A stretch of 64,000 bases of DNA from Chrysaora quinquecirrha (lineage: Eukaryota > Cnidaria > Scyphozoa > Semaeostomeae > Pelagiidae): the NCBI GenBank assembly GCA_014526335.1, contig JACTAT010000056.1:1465206-1529205 (forward strand), read 5' to 3'. Shown here one piece after another: positions 50,326 to 60,905 of this stretch. The notes under the pieces are model-generated. The model did no database searches. It saw nothing but the letters and a program-made list of their open reading frames with translations, and was not told the origin of the DNA. Numbering within the stretch: position 1 is the stretch's first letter; every line of letters begins with the position of its first letter. The translations under genes were made by a program, and so were the position numbers.

Positions 50326-51837
50326 TGGTGTTTTCTTTTGTCCGAAGTAATAAGGTACATTCTCTCTCTTCTGTACATTGTAAATGCCTAATTTTTACAC
50401 ACCAGCTGTTCAAAAATGCCCAAAGCAAAAGGAAAACGGATTTGTAGGGTGAAATATTTGTGTCTTTTCTCAAACAGAAGAGAACCCATTTTATATTGCA
50501 AAAAAAAACAAACAAAAAACTGGTATTTTACCTTGGTGCGTTTATGGTCTCAGAAAAGAGCACATTCAAGAATTTTCAAAACTTTTTCTTCCTAAGTCAT
50601 GAGCGAAAAGGGACTGCCAGATTAATTTTACCCATATACTCTTAACAGTATCCGTCTACGTTTCATGTTGGACATTTGAAGTCGATAAGTTCAAAAAATG
50701 GTCAACCACATTCCACAAGTTGGCTTTTGCAAAACCTTTATGCAAATTAAAGGTGTATAACATTTCACTGTTTATGGAGAGGGAATTTGCAAACCTTTAG
50801 CAAGAGCTAACACAGTTCGGTAACGCTGGCCCAGCTCTAGACTTTCCCTAAGATATATTCCAAATGTCCAAATTCAAGAATCCCATTCAACAGGTCAAAT
50901 ATTCTGACAGATATGATGTTGCTTATTATCCATTGCTCTTGACCTCTGAGGAATGGGGATCGGAATCTGGAATGGTGGACCTGGGGAATGGGAATCTGAC
51001 ATGCAACTACATTTGAGAAATAGACTTGGAGTAAGTTTAGCCAAGGAGGGGCATCCAAAAGGCCTGGTTTACAATCTCTTTACGCGGATGGCTGTCGTTG
51101 GGTATCTGCTTAGTTTTGTAAAATGTCCTGGAGACTGTTTGAAACACTCATTCAGTGGCAGCTAGCGACATTAACATATCAGGAACAGCATTTTGTTAAG
51201 TCACTGGAAATCCAGCGATTAAGTTAGCGACCTTAAAACACACTGGCATCCATTGCAAACACAAATTTCAAACACACCATTATCTATGGAGCTAAACGAA
51301 CAAGCAAAGTTGGGGCTGGGATTTGTCAGCAACAAGAACAACAATTCGAGCTTCTGTTGATGGGTTAGATTAAGCTGGTCGGTAAAATTCAAACAAAACT
51401 CTAGAAACCTGTAGTTTTAAATTCACATCTCGCTTAGGTTACTTACTATAAAAAATATTACTCTCTAAAGTAAAAAATATCTTCGTTTCTACCATATCAC
51501 ACTAATATCACACTAATTATCCGCAAAAACTTCACAACACCAAGTAGCTTTATATAAACGTAGCTTATTTCCCTCTGAAATAACAAATATTTACAAGCAA
51601 AACTAAATATCGACATCGACTTTTAGTATGAAAAGGCATTTTTCTCATCTTATATATCCGTCCGTCCGTGAGCGAAGGAAATTAAAGATCTTTAAAAAAT
51701 AAAGAAAAACTAAGAGGACTCCCTATTAGGGCCTCTTTTAAGGGACCTGATAGTAACTGGGACGGTATTCTTTTGTTACAGTTTTTAAACAAGAACAAGC
51801 TTACAGCTGGCTGAAAATGGGGTAAACATCTCTGAAA
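50326..51837. other. intergenic, nothing recognised
   Basis: Between the CHMP4-side repeats and the 3' end of PAAT. No motif-bearing frame, RNA gene or repeat edge found. Confidence 0.35.
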
Positions 51838-52149
51838 CTACCTAAAACCTCGAATCAGCCCACTGGGGGCTTAATTATTTTTCATTTTTTTGGTGGGGGT
51901 ATTCGAGGTGGGGCCTTAAATGAGAGGGGGGCTTATAAAATTGCTCACAAAAGCATGATTTATCATCAACTTGAGAATGCATTTTCTGTCATAACTCGTT
52001 AAATTATCAATATCGACTCAAAAGCCTGACAACAACACGCCAGGGCTGGGGGCTTATTCGAAGGGGGTCTTATTAACAACTTCTCGCTCTAGTGTAGGGG
52101 CTAAATCGAGGGGGGCTTATTCGGGGGGGCCAATTCAAGGATTTACGGT
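51838..52149. mobile_element. GAATAAGCCCCC MITE, copy 2
   Basis: acctcgaatcagcccactgg at left and ccaattcaaggatttacggt at right (inverted), with the same interior ggggcttattcg words as 32,747-33,081. Confidence 0.7.
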
Positions 52150-52621
52150 ATTTGATAACAAGCCCTTGCATGGAAACGTACCGCAAATATGTTGTTTTTG
52201 ACTATGAGAGATTCTCCAAGGTTGGAAGACTTCACAGGGAAATTTTTTCCAAATCAGCTTCTCAAAAGTCTTTTTCAAGAAAGTGCGTTTTTGGCGCCTG
52301 GAATCGGAAGCCTCCGAAGTCTACTTTTTGACGCAAAAGAACGTACCCTTCATGACTTTGAAGTCTACAATTTTCAGAATTTGGTAGGCTTAGCATTCCC
52401 AATGCAACACGCCCATTGACTCAGAGCTCTAGTGATCCAAAATTGGCACAAAGTGCATTTTTGCACAGGTAATTGGGTTATACTTCTTAAAAATGACACT
52501 TGTTGTGGGGTTATGTTTTCAGAAGGACACCCCATTCAATGCCCCTTACAGGATTATCAAAGGCAAATGCATAACTTATTAAATATATAGGAGCTACTCC
52601 ATGGGCCTAGAAAAACACACT

Positions 52622-52892
52622 CTAAGGTTCATCACTTCGATACATTACAGTGTCTTTACCAATCTTTCTTCCCGCGGGTGACTGCGGTAGATGATCAATA
52701 AGCTGCGTTACGAATTGTTCTTGACGTGAAAACAACGCGTCATGCAGTGCTTCGAATTTGTTATCAAGATGTCTGGATAACTCTTGCATTTTCAAATCGA
52801 TTCTTCCAATAAGCCTTTCTTCCATTGCGTAAATGTTAGTTGTTATTGAATTGTAAACCGTCAGGCAACCGGGACAGCCGCAATCTTGGCAC
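52622..52892 (-). CDS. PAAT: PAAT exon 9 (C-terminus)
   Basis: Begins with a cysteine cluster CQDCGCPGC, then VYNSITTNIYAMEERLIGRI, the conserved amphipathic helix, RQEQFVTQLIDHLPQSPAG, and stops at TAG. Acceptor tctcaag. Confidence 0.9.
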
Positions 52893-55800
52893 CTTGAGAT
52901 TTAAAGGTAAAAATGCACTAGATCTGGTAAGGGGGGTTACTCCAATAGAGGGATTGGTATACATGTGCCTGCCCAAGTTCTAGGTTAGTTTTCTTTCAAA
53001 TAATTACTCGGAAAACTAATGGAAAAGGTTTCTGATGATGCCAACATGAACCGTGCGTTGTCTTAAAAGGGAATTTCATCAGAAATGCAAATTTGGCTAT
53101 TTATATTACACAGCATCGATCGGTCGCAGACGGTCGTAGAGTCCAACCAAGAAAAACAAGACCCTGTCAGAAGAAGAAAAGTGATACCCTGTCCTGAAGT
53201 CGAAAATCTGAACGCAGCGCGTCCCCGTATGTCTAAACATACGAGTACCCACTGGGTTAGTTACCCCCTATATAGCAAAATCGAGAATCACAATCACGAT
53301 CCCATCAAAAAAAATAATTCAAACTCTTCTTGACCAAAAAAAGTAAACTCAGCCTCCCTGTCAAGGTTTTTTTTTAAGTGCCTTCCTGGGCTACCACGTA
53401 AGACTGAGAAGTAAAAGAGGAACTCACCTTTTCGTGTTTGCTGGTAGTTGATTTTGTAAATGCTTAGGTCCATCCTCAATTTCACTGAGTTGTCTCTGGA
53501 AATCTCGATCGGATGTATCACTGAATGAAAAAGAGGCTGGTCTGGATGTTTGTGGTGTGAAAACTGAATTTGATTTCGATCCAAACCTTTGGCTCGTGCG
53601 CGTCTTAGATCTTCGCAAAGGATCCCTCCTGAGAAAAATCAAGGAAAGATAACAGAGTGCAAAATACTAAGACACATGTAATAAGTCTAATGAGAACGTC
53701 AGTCACTCATTCTAGAGAATACCAGTAGGCAGTGACTTAGTCAGGGGTTTAATATTAGAGGGCTAAAAGGACAGGGTCGACGAAAGTTAGGGATGAGTTT
53801 TAAGAAAAATAAGCAGGATTTTCCTATGTCATTTTTACACCAGTTTAAGACTACAAAAACAACTTATCCCGCCGATGATTGAGGGGGGGGGGTTGAGTGC
53901 ATCGTGTCTTGGCTACGTAATAGTCAGCTTATAAAAAGCTACTTACTTATTCGCTTATGACTCAGACAACAAGATCTGTTTAAGACCTAAGATAATGTTT
54001 TAATCATATTACAACACTGGTATTTTAAGATGACTGGCGTGTCTGGTTGACATCTTGATTACTGAACAAAGACAGATTAGACGAAAACCAGAAGGCTTGC
54101 AACTAAAGAAAGATTGGCTTTTGGTGTTTCAACACTACACTAGATACTACTGAAGATAGAAGACTAAGGAAAAATAATGAAAACATTGATGGAATGGTTT
54201 GACTAGGTAACTTCTAACTCAAAACAGAAAGTGCTGCCACACTAGATAACTTATACTGCATTAACACTAACACAATAAAACTGGTTTTATTCAAAACCAG
54301 TTCAACCAATCAAATCAATTCAAAACACTCAACTGACCGATCAAAGCGCAACATTTACCAAACTGGTTTAATTTAAACGGGTTTGACTTGCAGTGTGAAT
54401 GTGGTATTATACCATAAACAGTCTTCACTTAAACAAGGCGTCTTCTCTTAAACAAGAGGGAGCGCTTTTAAGCGGAGTAGCAGGATAGAAGATAGAAAAG
54501 TTACCTTCCGTCGGCTAGAAATTCCGCACCAGCAGCTGATGGGCCTTGACTTTCATTTAACAGACGAGTCATCATTTGCGATAGATTTCTTTCCTGAGTC
54601 AGCTCATCATGAAGTGAATCTTGATGCAATGAAGCTAATAAATTAGGTTTATGAAGCGTTGGTTCTTGTCCATTTAACAACTGTTTGAAGTAGTTGACTT
54701 GCGCATCCTGTTTTGCTTTCTGTTGCTGTTCTTCGATTGCTAAAAATGAATATAGAAAATATATGGCCTTCATATTTCACCACATACATGTTTTGCCTTC
54801 GCCTTCCTTCAAAAACCAACACAAATTCGAGATTTATACTATACTCATACTGATGTATATAGATAACGTATATATAACATTTTTCATTTATGGCATACCA
54901 CTAGACTTATTGCTTGAGTCGTTAGTTTCTGCTCCTCCACCACACCGAGACCCCGCTACAACTATCAGTTTGAGCGATCTCATTTTAGTGTTAGCCTCGG
55001 TTTAATGAGCGATAACTGGATCTCAGGTAATATCATCATCATCATCATCATCATCGTCATCATCATCATCAATTTATTTAAAGTAGGCTTATTTACAATA
55101 AAATTGCTGATTAAGCTAATTAAGGTCTACTAACTAAAAATACGTATTAATTAATAAGTCTAGCAAACCACTATGAGATTCTTACACTAGACTGCATGGT
55201 CAGAGTGCAAACGACAATTCCACTGAGCAATGGCGCAGCCAGGCATCCAAAATTGGAGGGGCAAACGGGCGTGGTCAATGAAGATTAGGGCGTGGTTTTA
55301 AGAACAAATGACCAAGTCGTACCCTGTGACACTTTTACGTCAAATTTAGCCTCTATATAAACCAATCCTGGCGATGATTGGGAGGCAACCGCCCCCGTGC
55401 CCCCTTGGCTACGCTAATGCCACCGAGTTAAAGAGCACAAGAAGAAGGCTTGAAGCTTCTACCCACATTTCAGTTAAGAGCCCCGACATTACACGTTTTT
55501 TTATAAGAAAGTGGTTTATAAGAAAGTAGTGCTCAACTTCTCAAAAACTTAAGAAAGTTCAATACTGGATTCTTGAAACTTAAGAAAGTTCTGTTTCATA
55601 CATTCACTCCTAATGTTCTGTGTGTTATTTTTGCTCTACTGTTTTGCCGCTCATTTTGCTATTAAACGAGTCTAATGATTATTTTCTATGAAAAACGTGG
55701 TATTTGTGCAATGTATACAGTGCCTTAAACTGTGCATTCTTGGAAATACTGTATTCCAAAATTGTTGCTAAGAAAGTCACAAGAAAGTTTTGGTACTGAA

Positions 55801-58800
55801 AACATGAAATATCTAAGAAAGTTTCAATACTGGCCCAAAAAAACTTTCTTATTTTAAAAAAAACGTGTAGTTTCAAAGGAAAAAAGGATGCATTAATAAA
55901 CTCAATCACATACCTTGTTGTGCTTCTTTCTTGTATTTTTCAGTACTCAGAATTGCATTAGCAAGAATAGATTCTTCATAATTTAGTTTTGGTCCATTCA
56001 TCTGATCACTATTCTGCTGCCTCGCTTTCGACTGAGGAGAGGCTGGGCTCTGTGTTAAGGTTTGCAGTAAATTTAAAGGCAAACCCCCTGGACCTGATCC
56101 CAGGGACATTAACTGCTGCAGTTGTAATGCTTGAAGCTGCGGGGGATAAAAAAATGAGAAAAGTTAATTAATCGAAGTTTTCTGATACAGCAAATTGTTG
56201 AGATTAATAGCAGGCTAAAGAATCAAGGGTTAAATTGATTGCTTGTATCTGTAAGGAGGCTTTGTTAGGAGTGCGTTAGACCTGGTTTCAATATCGTCGT
56301 ACGTAAGCGACGGGAACGCGTCGGCGATGTTCATGCCCCTATATAATCGTAAGCAACGAGGACGACTAGGCCTTTGAATTTCCAAGATTCACTCGAAATT
56401 GACTCATGTGAGAAGAGCAAAACCAATCAATCTACGTACCTGTTTTTGTTGATTTTCGATTTGCGTCATCAAGGTTTCTCCTCCAGCAGGGACATTCATT
56501 CCAAGTGACTGAATCATCTGCCTAACACCATCCATTTCGACTGTCTTTGAGTTCATTCCCTTCAAAAAAAAGAATAAACAGTGAGAAGTCGTGATAGAAG
56601 TCTTTGAGTCGTAAGAAGATGCTGTGGAGTCGTGGTCTCATACAGCAAGCCAGTGGTCGTAGTCACATCAGGATCGAGGCCTTGTTAGTTGGTGAAATGG
56701 TGTTTTAGCGCCAGTCGCTAGGATCTCGGTAGTAGGTTAACTAATCGAGACCTCGACCCTGGCTGTGACGCTACCGTGGCTGGGCTCGAACCCTGACCAC
56801 ACTGAGCTTCTGTCACCACGAGTCAGCTGGATTACACCACGACGCCACAACACCTCCAAGTTAGTTCATCCTCTTCTGAGATCCTAGCGGCTCGCGCTAA
56901 ACGAACGGTTTCAACACTGCGAGAAGCGGAAATTTTTTTGGACCTGCTTAAAGTTTCCCATCTGACAGACAGACCATCGGACATGAACGTCAGAAATTGA
57001 CCAAAAGAGAGTAAAAACGTACCCAAATGTGGATGATTTATGTAAGCAGGCACGTGCTGTCTTATACTATCCCCCAATCTCAAGGAACGGGGTAATTTTT
57101 TTGGATACGCTAGAAAAGCGAGTCCATCTGGATCCGTTCCCGATCCGTTCCCATATAAGCACAATGATATCGTACCCCAATAGTCAGTAGAAAGGAAGTC
57201 GTTTTATGGACTATGCGTACCCGAAAGGTATGGAACTTTTGGATCCGCATCCTTTTCTCTCGTGTAAATTTAATCAATTGGTCTTAATCAATTGTTTCGG
57301 TCTGTTTCTGACGAAAAACAAAAAAGACGAAAAACGAAAAAAGCAGTGTTTCCGCTGTTCATTACAAATTTGAAGTTTTGTAAAACTAAAAAACAATTAA
57401 TTTTTCTATTAGATTAGGACGACTTTTATTCAGGGGTGGCGTCTATTTTAGATTACCCTGAGTCTAAATCTTTCCTTATCCGAACACAAAGTCATGCCAG
57501 AAATATTATGGCGCTGCAGAGGAGACAGTCAGAAAAGTGAACGAAGAACGGAGGGTAAGTCTACTTCTATTCAAGAAAATGAGGTGCTTGTAAATTGAAT
57601 AGCTAGGAATAAAAAACGAAATCTGATTTCAAAACATAGCTTATCAATTTGAAATATCTCACCATTGCTAGAGAAGCAGGGCTTGGAGCTACCTGGCTTG
57701 CAGAGCATTTCGCTACTTTCACAACAACCGTTTGAAGTCTCATTTGGTGTTTTTCTGGCATTGAAACAAACTATAAGAAAAATAAAGGGTAGATAAATAA
57801 ACTCATTAACCATCAGATCGGTTTAATTTAATAATAACAAAAACATAGCTACAATGCCTGCCAGAATACTTGGAACGCCAGATTGAATTTCCTACTCAAC
57901 GCGTTCAGGTATATATGAACATTGAAATCACGCAGCAGCACCCTACAACATAACAAAACAACATTGTTTTCAGGGGGAGGGGGGACTGAGTCCGTGAATT
58001 GTGCTTGGAATTGTAATCATGGGAAAAAGGCTGGAAATGGGTGTTCCAACAAATTCTGGCAGGCATTGTAAGTCTCAACAACTGGTGGGGACAACTGGTA
58101 GGGTGAAGCTGTGTATCTTGCTGAAAAAATGAGTGAGGCTTTTGTTTTGGTTATGGGTATGAATTACCGTGGACCATTCCCTTGACTAATCCATTTTCCC
58201 TTCCTACTAAAGGCGTGCGTCAAACATCTAAACATGCAGAAGACAGGTCAGGAATATTATTTATTATATGGTGTTCGAAAATACGGCTTTTCAGACCGGC
58301 AATGGTGCAATCTGATTGGTTCTTCACCGGTCCGAACAAGCCGTATTGATAGGTGTTGATATAACCACGTGATATAGCCACGTAATTTCTAATTGATGAA
58401 GTGAGAGAGATTGAGATGGGAAAATGAAATACTGAAAAAATATGCTTCTTGAGTAAACATTCTCCAACAAAGTTCGAAAATATTCTATAATGTTTTCAAC
58501 ACCATATAATAAAGCCTTTATTCAACGATTGCTCGGTCAATGCAGGAAAATATTCGGACCTCAGCTTCTTGTATGGACCTCACTACGTTCCGTCCGTATG
58601 TCATGCTTTGGTGCAAATATTATCCAGCATTGACCTCGCAATCGTTCAATAACTGCATAGTAAGAGTTGCACAAAATGTCTCGCTATGCTATGAGGCCCT
58701 ATGAGGCCCTAGTGCTATGAGACTTTTTGGGACTTTTTCTCAGCAAAGCAAAGCAAAACTTCTCCTACCTTTATGGTCACTTTATTAGAGCCTTGAATAT

Positions 58801-60248
58801 GTGATGCCAGATCAAATTCATTTTCAAACAATGCCGCGTTTCTACATTTGAAGTAAAAAAAGATCATCATTAGAAAGAAAAGAGTTAAATTAAATCAAAT
58901 CAAATTTAATAGAATCAAATCAAATCAAACTGAATCAAGTTGAATTGAATCAAATTGAATCAAATCAAATCAAATCAAATCAAATCGAATCAAATCAGAT
59001 CAGATCAGATCATATCAGATCAGATCAAATCAAATCAAATCAAATCAAATCAAAAGCACTCACTTTCCTTTCTTCAACGTTAGCATCAACCCACGAGTTG
59101 TCTTTTCATACATGTTATCAATGTACAATTCCAAATTTTTTGCTTCACTAACAATAAATATTTTAGTAATACAGAACTCAGATGAAATTGGATGAGCCAT
59201 GAACATCATTTCACATGGTACAACATCTGTCTCTGGGTGGGGCTGACTGAGAATTACTCCACATCCAGAAGATTGTACACCACTGCAAACTAGTTGATCT
59301 TGACATCTGAAATCAAAAAAATATGTAAATATTAACAAAAGCACCATAAATTCTTGAATAAGCCCCTGGGGGGTTATGGAGTACTGCACTGGGGGCTTGT
59401 TTAATTTAAAGGAAGGGCTCATTTTAGGAAGAGTACTTAATAATCAGTCCAGTAGTAAGTTCCTATGTGTTTTTCATAGAATTAGTTTACATATCAAAAG
59501 TGGATCGGATCCAATTTTGGTCCGTGAACCAACCTACTTTGGGATCGCTTTGAAAAGCATTCCAGTTTAGATCCGATCTAATTTTGCATCATGTAAACAG
59601 GTGGATCCAATCATAAACTGGCTCTCTTTGAAAATATGATTACAATTACTATACAAATATTCAGTAATCACACATGCATCAATTACCAGACCCAAAAGTG
59701 GATCGGATCCTTGCCTCGTGTAAATGAGGCCTATCCGTACCAAACCTAGAACTTCTGGATCCGATCCAATTTACCTTTTAGGTTGACTTTTTATTTGAGA
59801 TTGCTGAGGAGGAGGGGCCTTTTTGTAAGAGGCTGTCGAAGAGGGGGCTTATTTAAAGAGCCATCATGGATACAATGGGTGTAACTTCATCCATCTATCT
59901 CTTATCTATCTATCTGATATCTCTGACTATCTATCTATCTGCTACATCTATCTGCCTATCTATCCATCTATCTATAATACAGCCATGCAAACATTTTAAC
60001 GGCAAGAGCTCATTCATATTGCTTGCTTTAGCCTTGGCTTGGCCTTTTGTTTGCCTTGTTTGGGCGCTGATTAATAAGCAAAGAGATGCCCTTACAACTC
60101 ATGCACACCTTTTATCTCCATCATCTACGACATGAAATACAGCAGAAAGTACATCGCCAAGACTCCAATCGTCTGGATAATCCCACGAGAAAGAAATGGA
60201 AAACTTGGCAAGGAAATCATCCCCAGCTCCGGATTTGGAGTCCTCCAT
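52622..60248 (-). CDS. PAAT: ATPase PAAT (C10orf88) homologue, complete
   Basis: Homologue of protein associated with ABC transporters, which in vertebrates binds mitochondrial ABC proteins and has ATPase activity. Nine exons, transcript order: 60248-60109, 59306-59064, 58841-58769, 57770-57663, 56559-56440, 56136-55914, 54739-54505, 53628-53428, 52892-52622. All phases fit, giving 537 codons plus stop (human is about 445 residues). Key matches: the N-terminal beta-sandwich with VSEAKNLELYIDNMYE...RG, then KVTIKFVSMPEK...VVVKV, the central DGVRQMIQSLGMNVPAG, and the C-terminal coiled segment MEERLIGRIDLKMQELSRHL. The extra length is a low-complexity Ser/Gln/Leu linker. The start is MEDSKSGAG; an in-frame Met 28 codons upstream is less likely. 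Confidence 0.93.
53428..53628 (-). CDS. PAAT: PAAT exon 8
   Basis: RDPLRRSKTRTSQRFGSKSN, an Arg/Ser-rich linker, and QRQLSEIEDGPKHLQNQL. Acceptor ctcag, donor gtgagt. Confidence 0.85.
53725..53935. mobile_element. hAT-like MITE, diverged
   Basis: gcagtgacttagtcagggg at left and cttggctacgtaatagtc at right, with the middle sharing tttacacc...agactacaaaaac and gatgattgaggggg with the element at 55,228. Confidence 0.55.
54505..54739 (-). CDS. PAAT: PAAT exon 7
   Basis: Completes Ala, then IEEQQQKAKQDAQVNYFKQL, a helical Gln-rich stretch, and RNLSQMMTRLLNES. Acceptor ttttag, donor gtaact. Confidence 0.88.
55028..55075. repeat. ATC microsatellite
   Basis: tatcatcatcatcatcatca with one gtc interruption, inside a PAAT intron. 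Confidence 0.95.
55228..55419. mobile_element. hAT-like MITE with TSD
   Basis: Terminal inverted repeats CAATGGCGCAGCCAGG and, inverted, CCTTGGCTACGCTAATG. Flanked by ccactgag (55,220-55,227) and ccaccgag (55,420-55,427), an 8-bp duplication with one change. Confidence 0.75.
55492..55867. mobile_element. TA-flanked MITE, copy 4
   Basis: Ends CACGTTTTTTTATAAGAAAG and inverted TTTAAAAAAAACGTG, flanked by TA both sides. The interior repeats cttaagaaagttc and inverted aactttctta. Sits between PAAT exons 6 and 7. Confidence 0.88.
55914..56136 (-). CDS. PAAT: PAAT exon 6
   Basis: LQALQLQQLMSLGSGPGG and a Leu/Ser/Gln-rich linker to EKYKKEAQQ, ending one base into Ala. Acceptor ccgcag, donor gtatgt. 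Confidence 0.88.
56440..56559 (-). CDS. PAAT: PAAT exon 5
   Basis: Forty codons: GMNSKTVEMDGVRQMIQSLG, MNVPAGGETLMTQIENQQKQ. Matches the human LDKVQTIMESMGSKLSPG block. Donor gtacgt. Confidence 0.92.
56690..56858 (-). mobile_element. tRNA-derived SINE, copy 3
   Basis: As at 24,505: A-box-like tggcgtcgtggtgtaatc and B-box gggttcgagccc on the minus strand; the body ends caccatttcacc. Very close to copy 1, so recently active. Lies in the intron between PAAT exons 4 and 5. Confidence 0.88.
57663..57770 (-). CDS. PAAT: PAAT exon 4
   Basis: Thirty-six codons: FVSMPEKHQMRLQTVVVKVA, then KCSASQVAPSPASLAM. Matches LLSFGEKQCVFISKVVVHM of the human protein. The acceptor ttatag is used; a later ccag would break phase. 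Confidence 0.9.
58275..58346. repeat. palindrome
   Basis: aatacggcttttcagaccgg and ccggtccgaacaagccgtat form an imperfect stem in a PAAT intron, directly left of the shared repeat at 58,405. Confidence 0.75.
58405..58660. repeat. dispersed repeat, copy of 12,745-12,985
   Basis: gagattgagatgggaaaatg, agttcgaaaatattc, catataataaagcc and cagcattgacctcgcaatcg in the same order as the ABCC-intron copy. Confidence 0.8.
58769..58841 (-). CDS. PAAT: PAAT exon 3
   Basis: Completes Lys, then NAALFENEFDLASHIQGSNK and VTIK. Acceptor atgtag, donor gtagga, phase 0 end. Confidence 0.85.
58885..59055. repeat. AATCA pentanucleotide microsatellite
   Basis: (aatca)n with gat and gaatc variants, directly beside PAAT exon 2. 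Confidence 0.95.
59064..59306 (-). CDS. PAAT: PAAT exon 2
   Basis: Completes Arg, then CQDQLVCSGVQSSGCGVILS, then ISSEFCITKIFIVSEAKNLE and LYIDNMYEKTTRG. This is the best-conserved N-terminal block. Acceptor tttcag, donor gtgagt. Confidence 0.93.
59887..59975. repeat. CTAT microsatellite
   Basis: Impure (ctat)n tract in the first PAAT intron. Confidence 0.85.
60109..60248 (-). CDS. PAAT: PAAT exon 1
   Basis: MEDSKSGAGDDFLAKF, SISFSWDYPDDWSLGDVLSA, VFHVVDDGDK, then two bases at donor gtgtgc. Position and acidic tone fit the human N-terminus; the sequence is weakly conserved. Confidence 0.8.
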
Positions 60249-60332
60249 TTTGAAAATTGCAATGCTGAATTTCTGTCTGACTGGTGCGCCGCGCCACCTT
60301 AATGACGATCGGACCTCGTGCAGTGCAAACAA

Positions 60333-60905
60333 AAAGCAATAGACCCAGAGAGGAGTCCTGTCTCACTTCAGCCTGCAAAGTTTGGGAAAAGCGGGGAAAG
60401 TTGGACAGATTGCCAATGTTAGGGGGTGTAGAGCTGGGGGTTATGGGGTCTGAGCTGCCTTGTTGCTGAGCAAAATGGGTAGATTTATAAATTTTTGTAT
60501 TGTTCTTTTATGAATTCTACGGGCCAATGTCTGGCAATCCTAAAGGTCAAATTTCTGGCGATGAACCTATGCACTTGCATCTGGCACCTCATGTATTGAA
60601 GCCAAACCCAAATCCAGCAAATTTCCTAGCTGTATATTTGCTTTAGGTTTCATTGCAAACCATAACTTTTGCCTAAACGATGAAAAATGTTTGAGACAAA
60701 AAACGCTTGTCTTCGCATTACTCTCAAAAGCAATGACATATGCAAGATGCCTTAATGAGAGAGTTTAGACAGCCCACATCCCCCCACGTCTTGTAATCTG
60801 TTTGGAAATTCTTATGTCGGCTATTTTCTAAGGATCCGCCATCCATCTGCTGATTGTGGATTGTGTTGCAATCACAGAACACAGATGGCAGTTTCTCATC
60901 TAGCT
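60333..60905. other. 5' flank of PAAT, nothing further recognised
   Basis: Region upstream of PAAT exon 1 on the minus strand. No TATA or other promoter element could be assigned with confidence. Confidence 0.35.
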
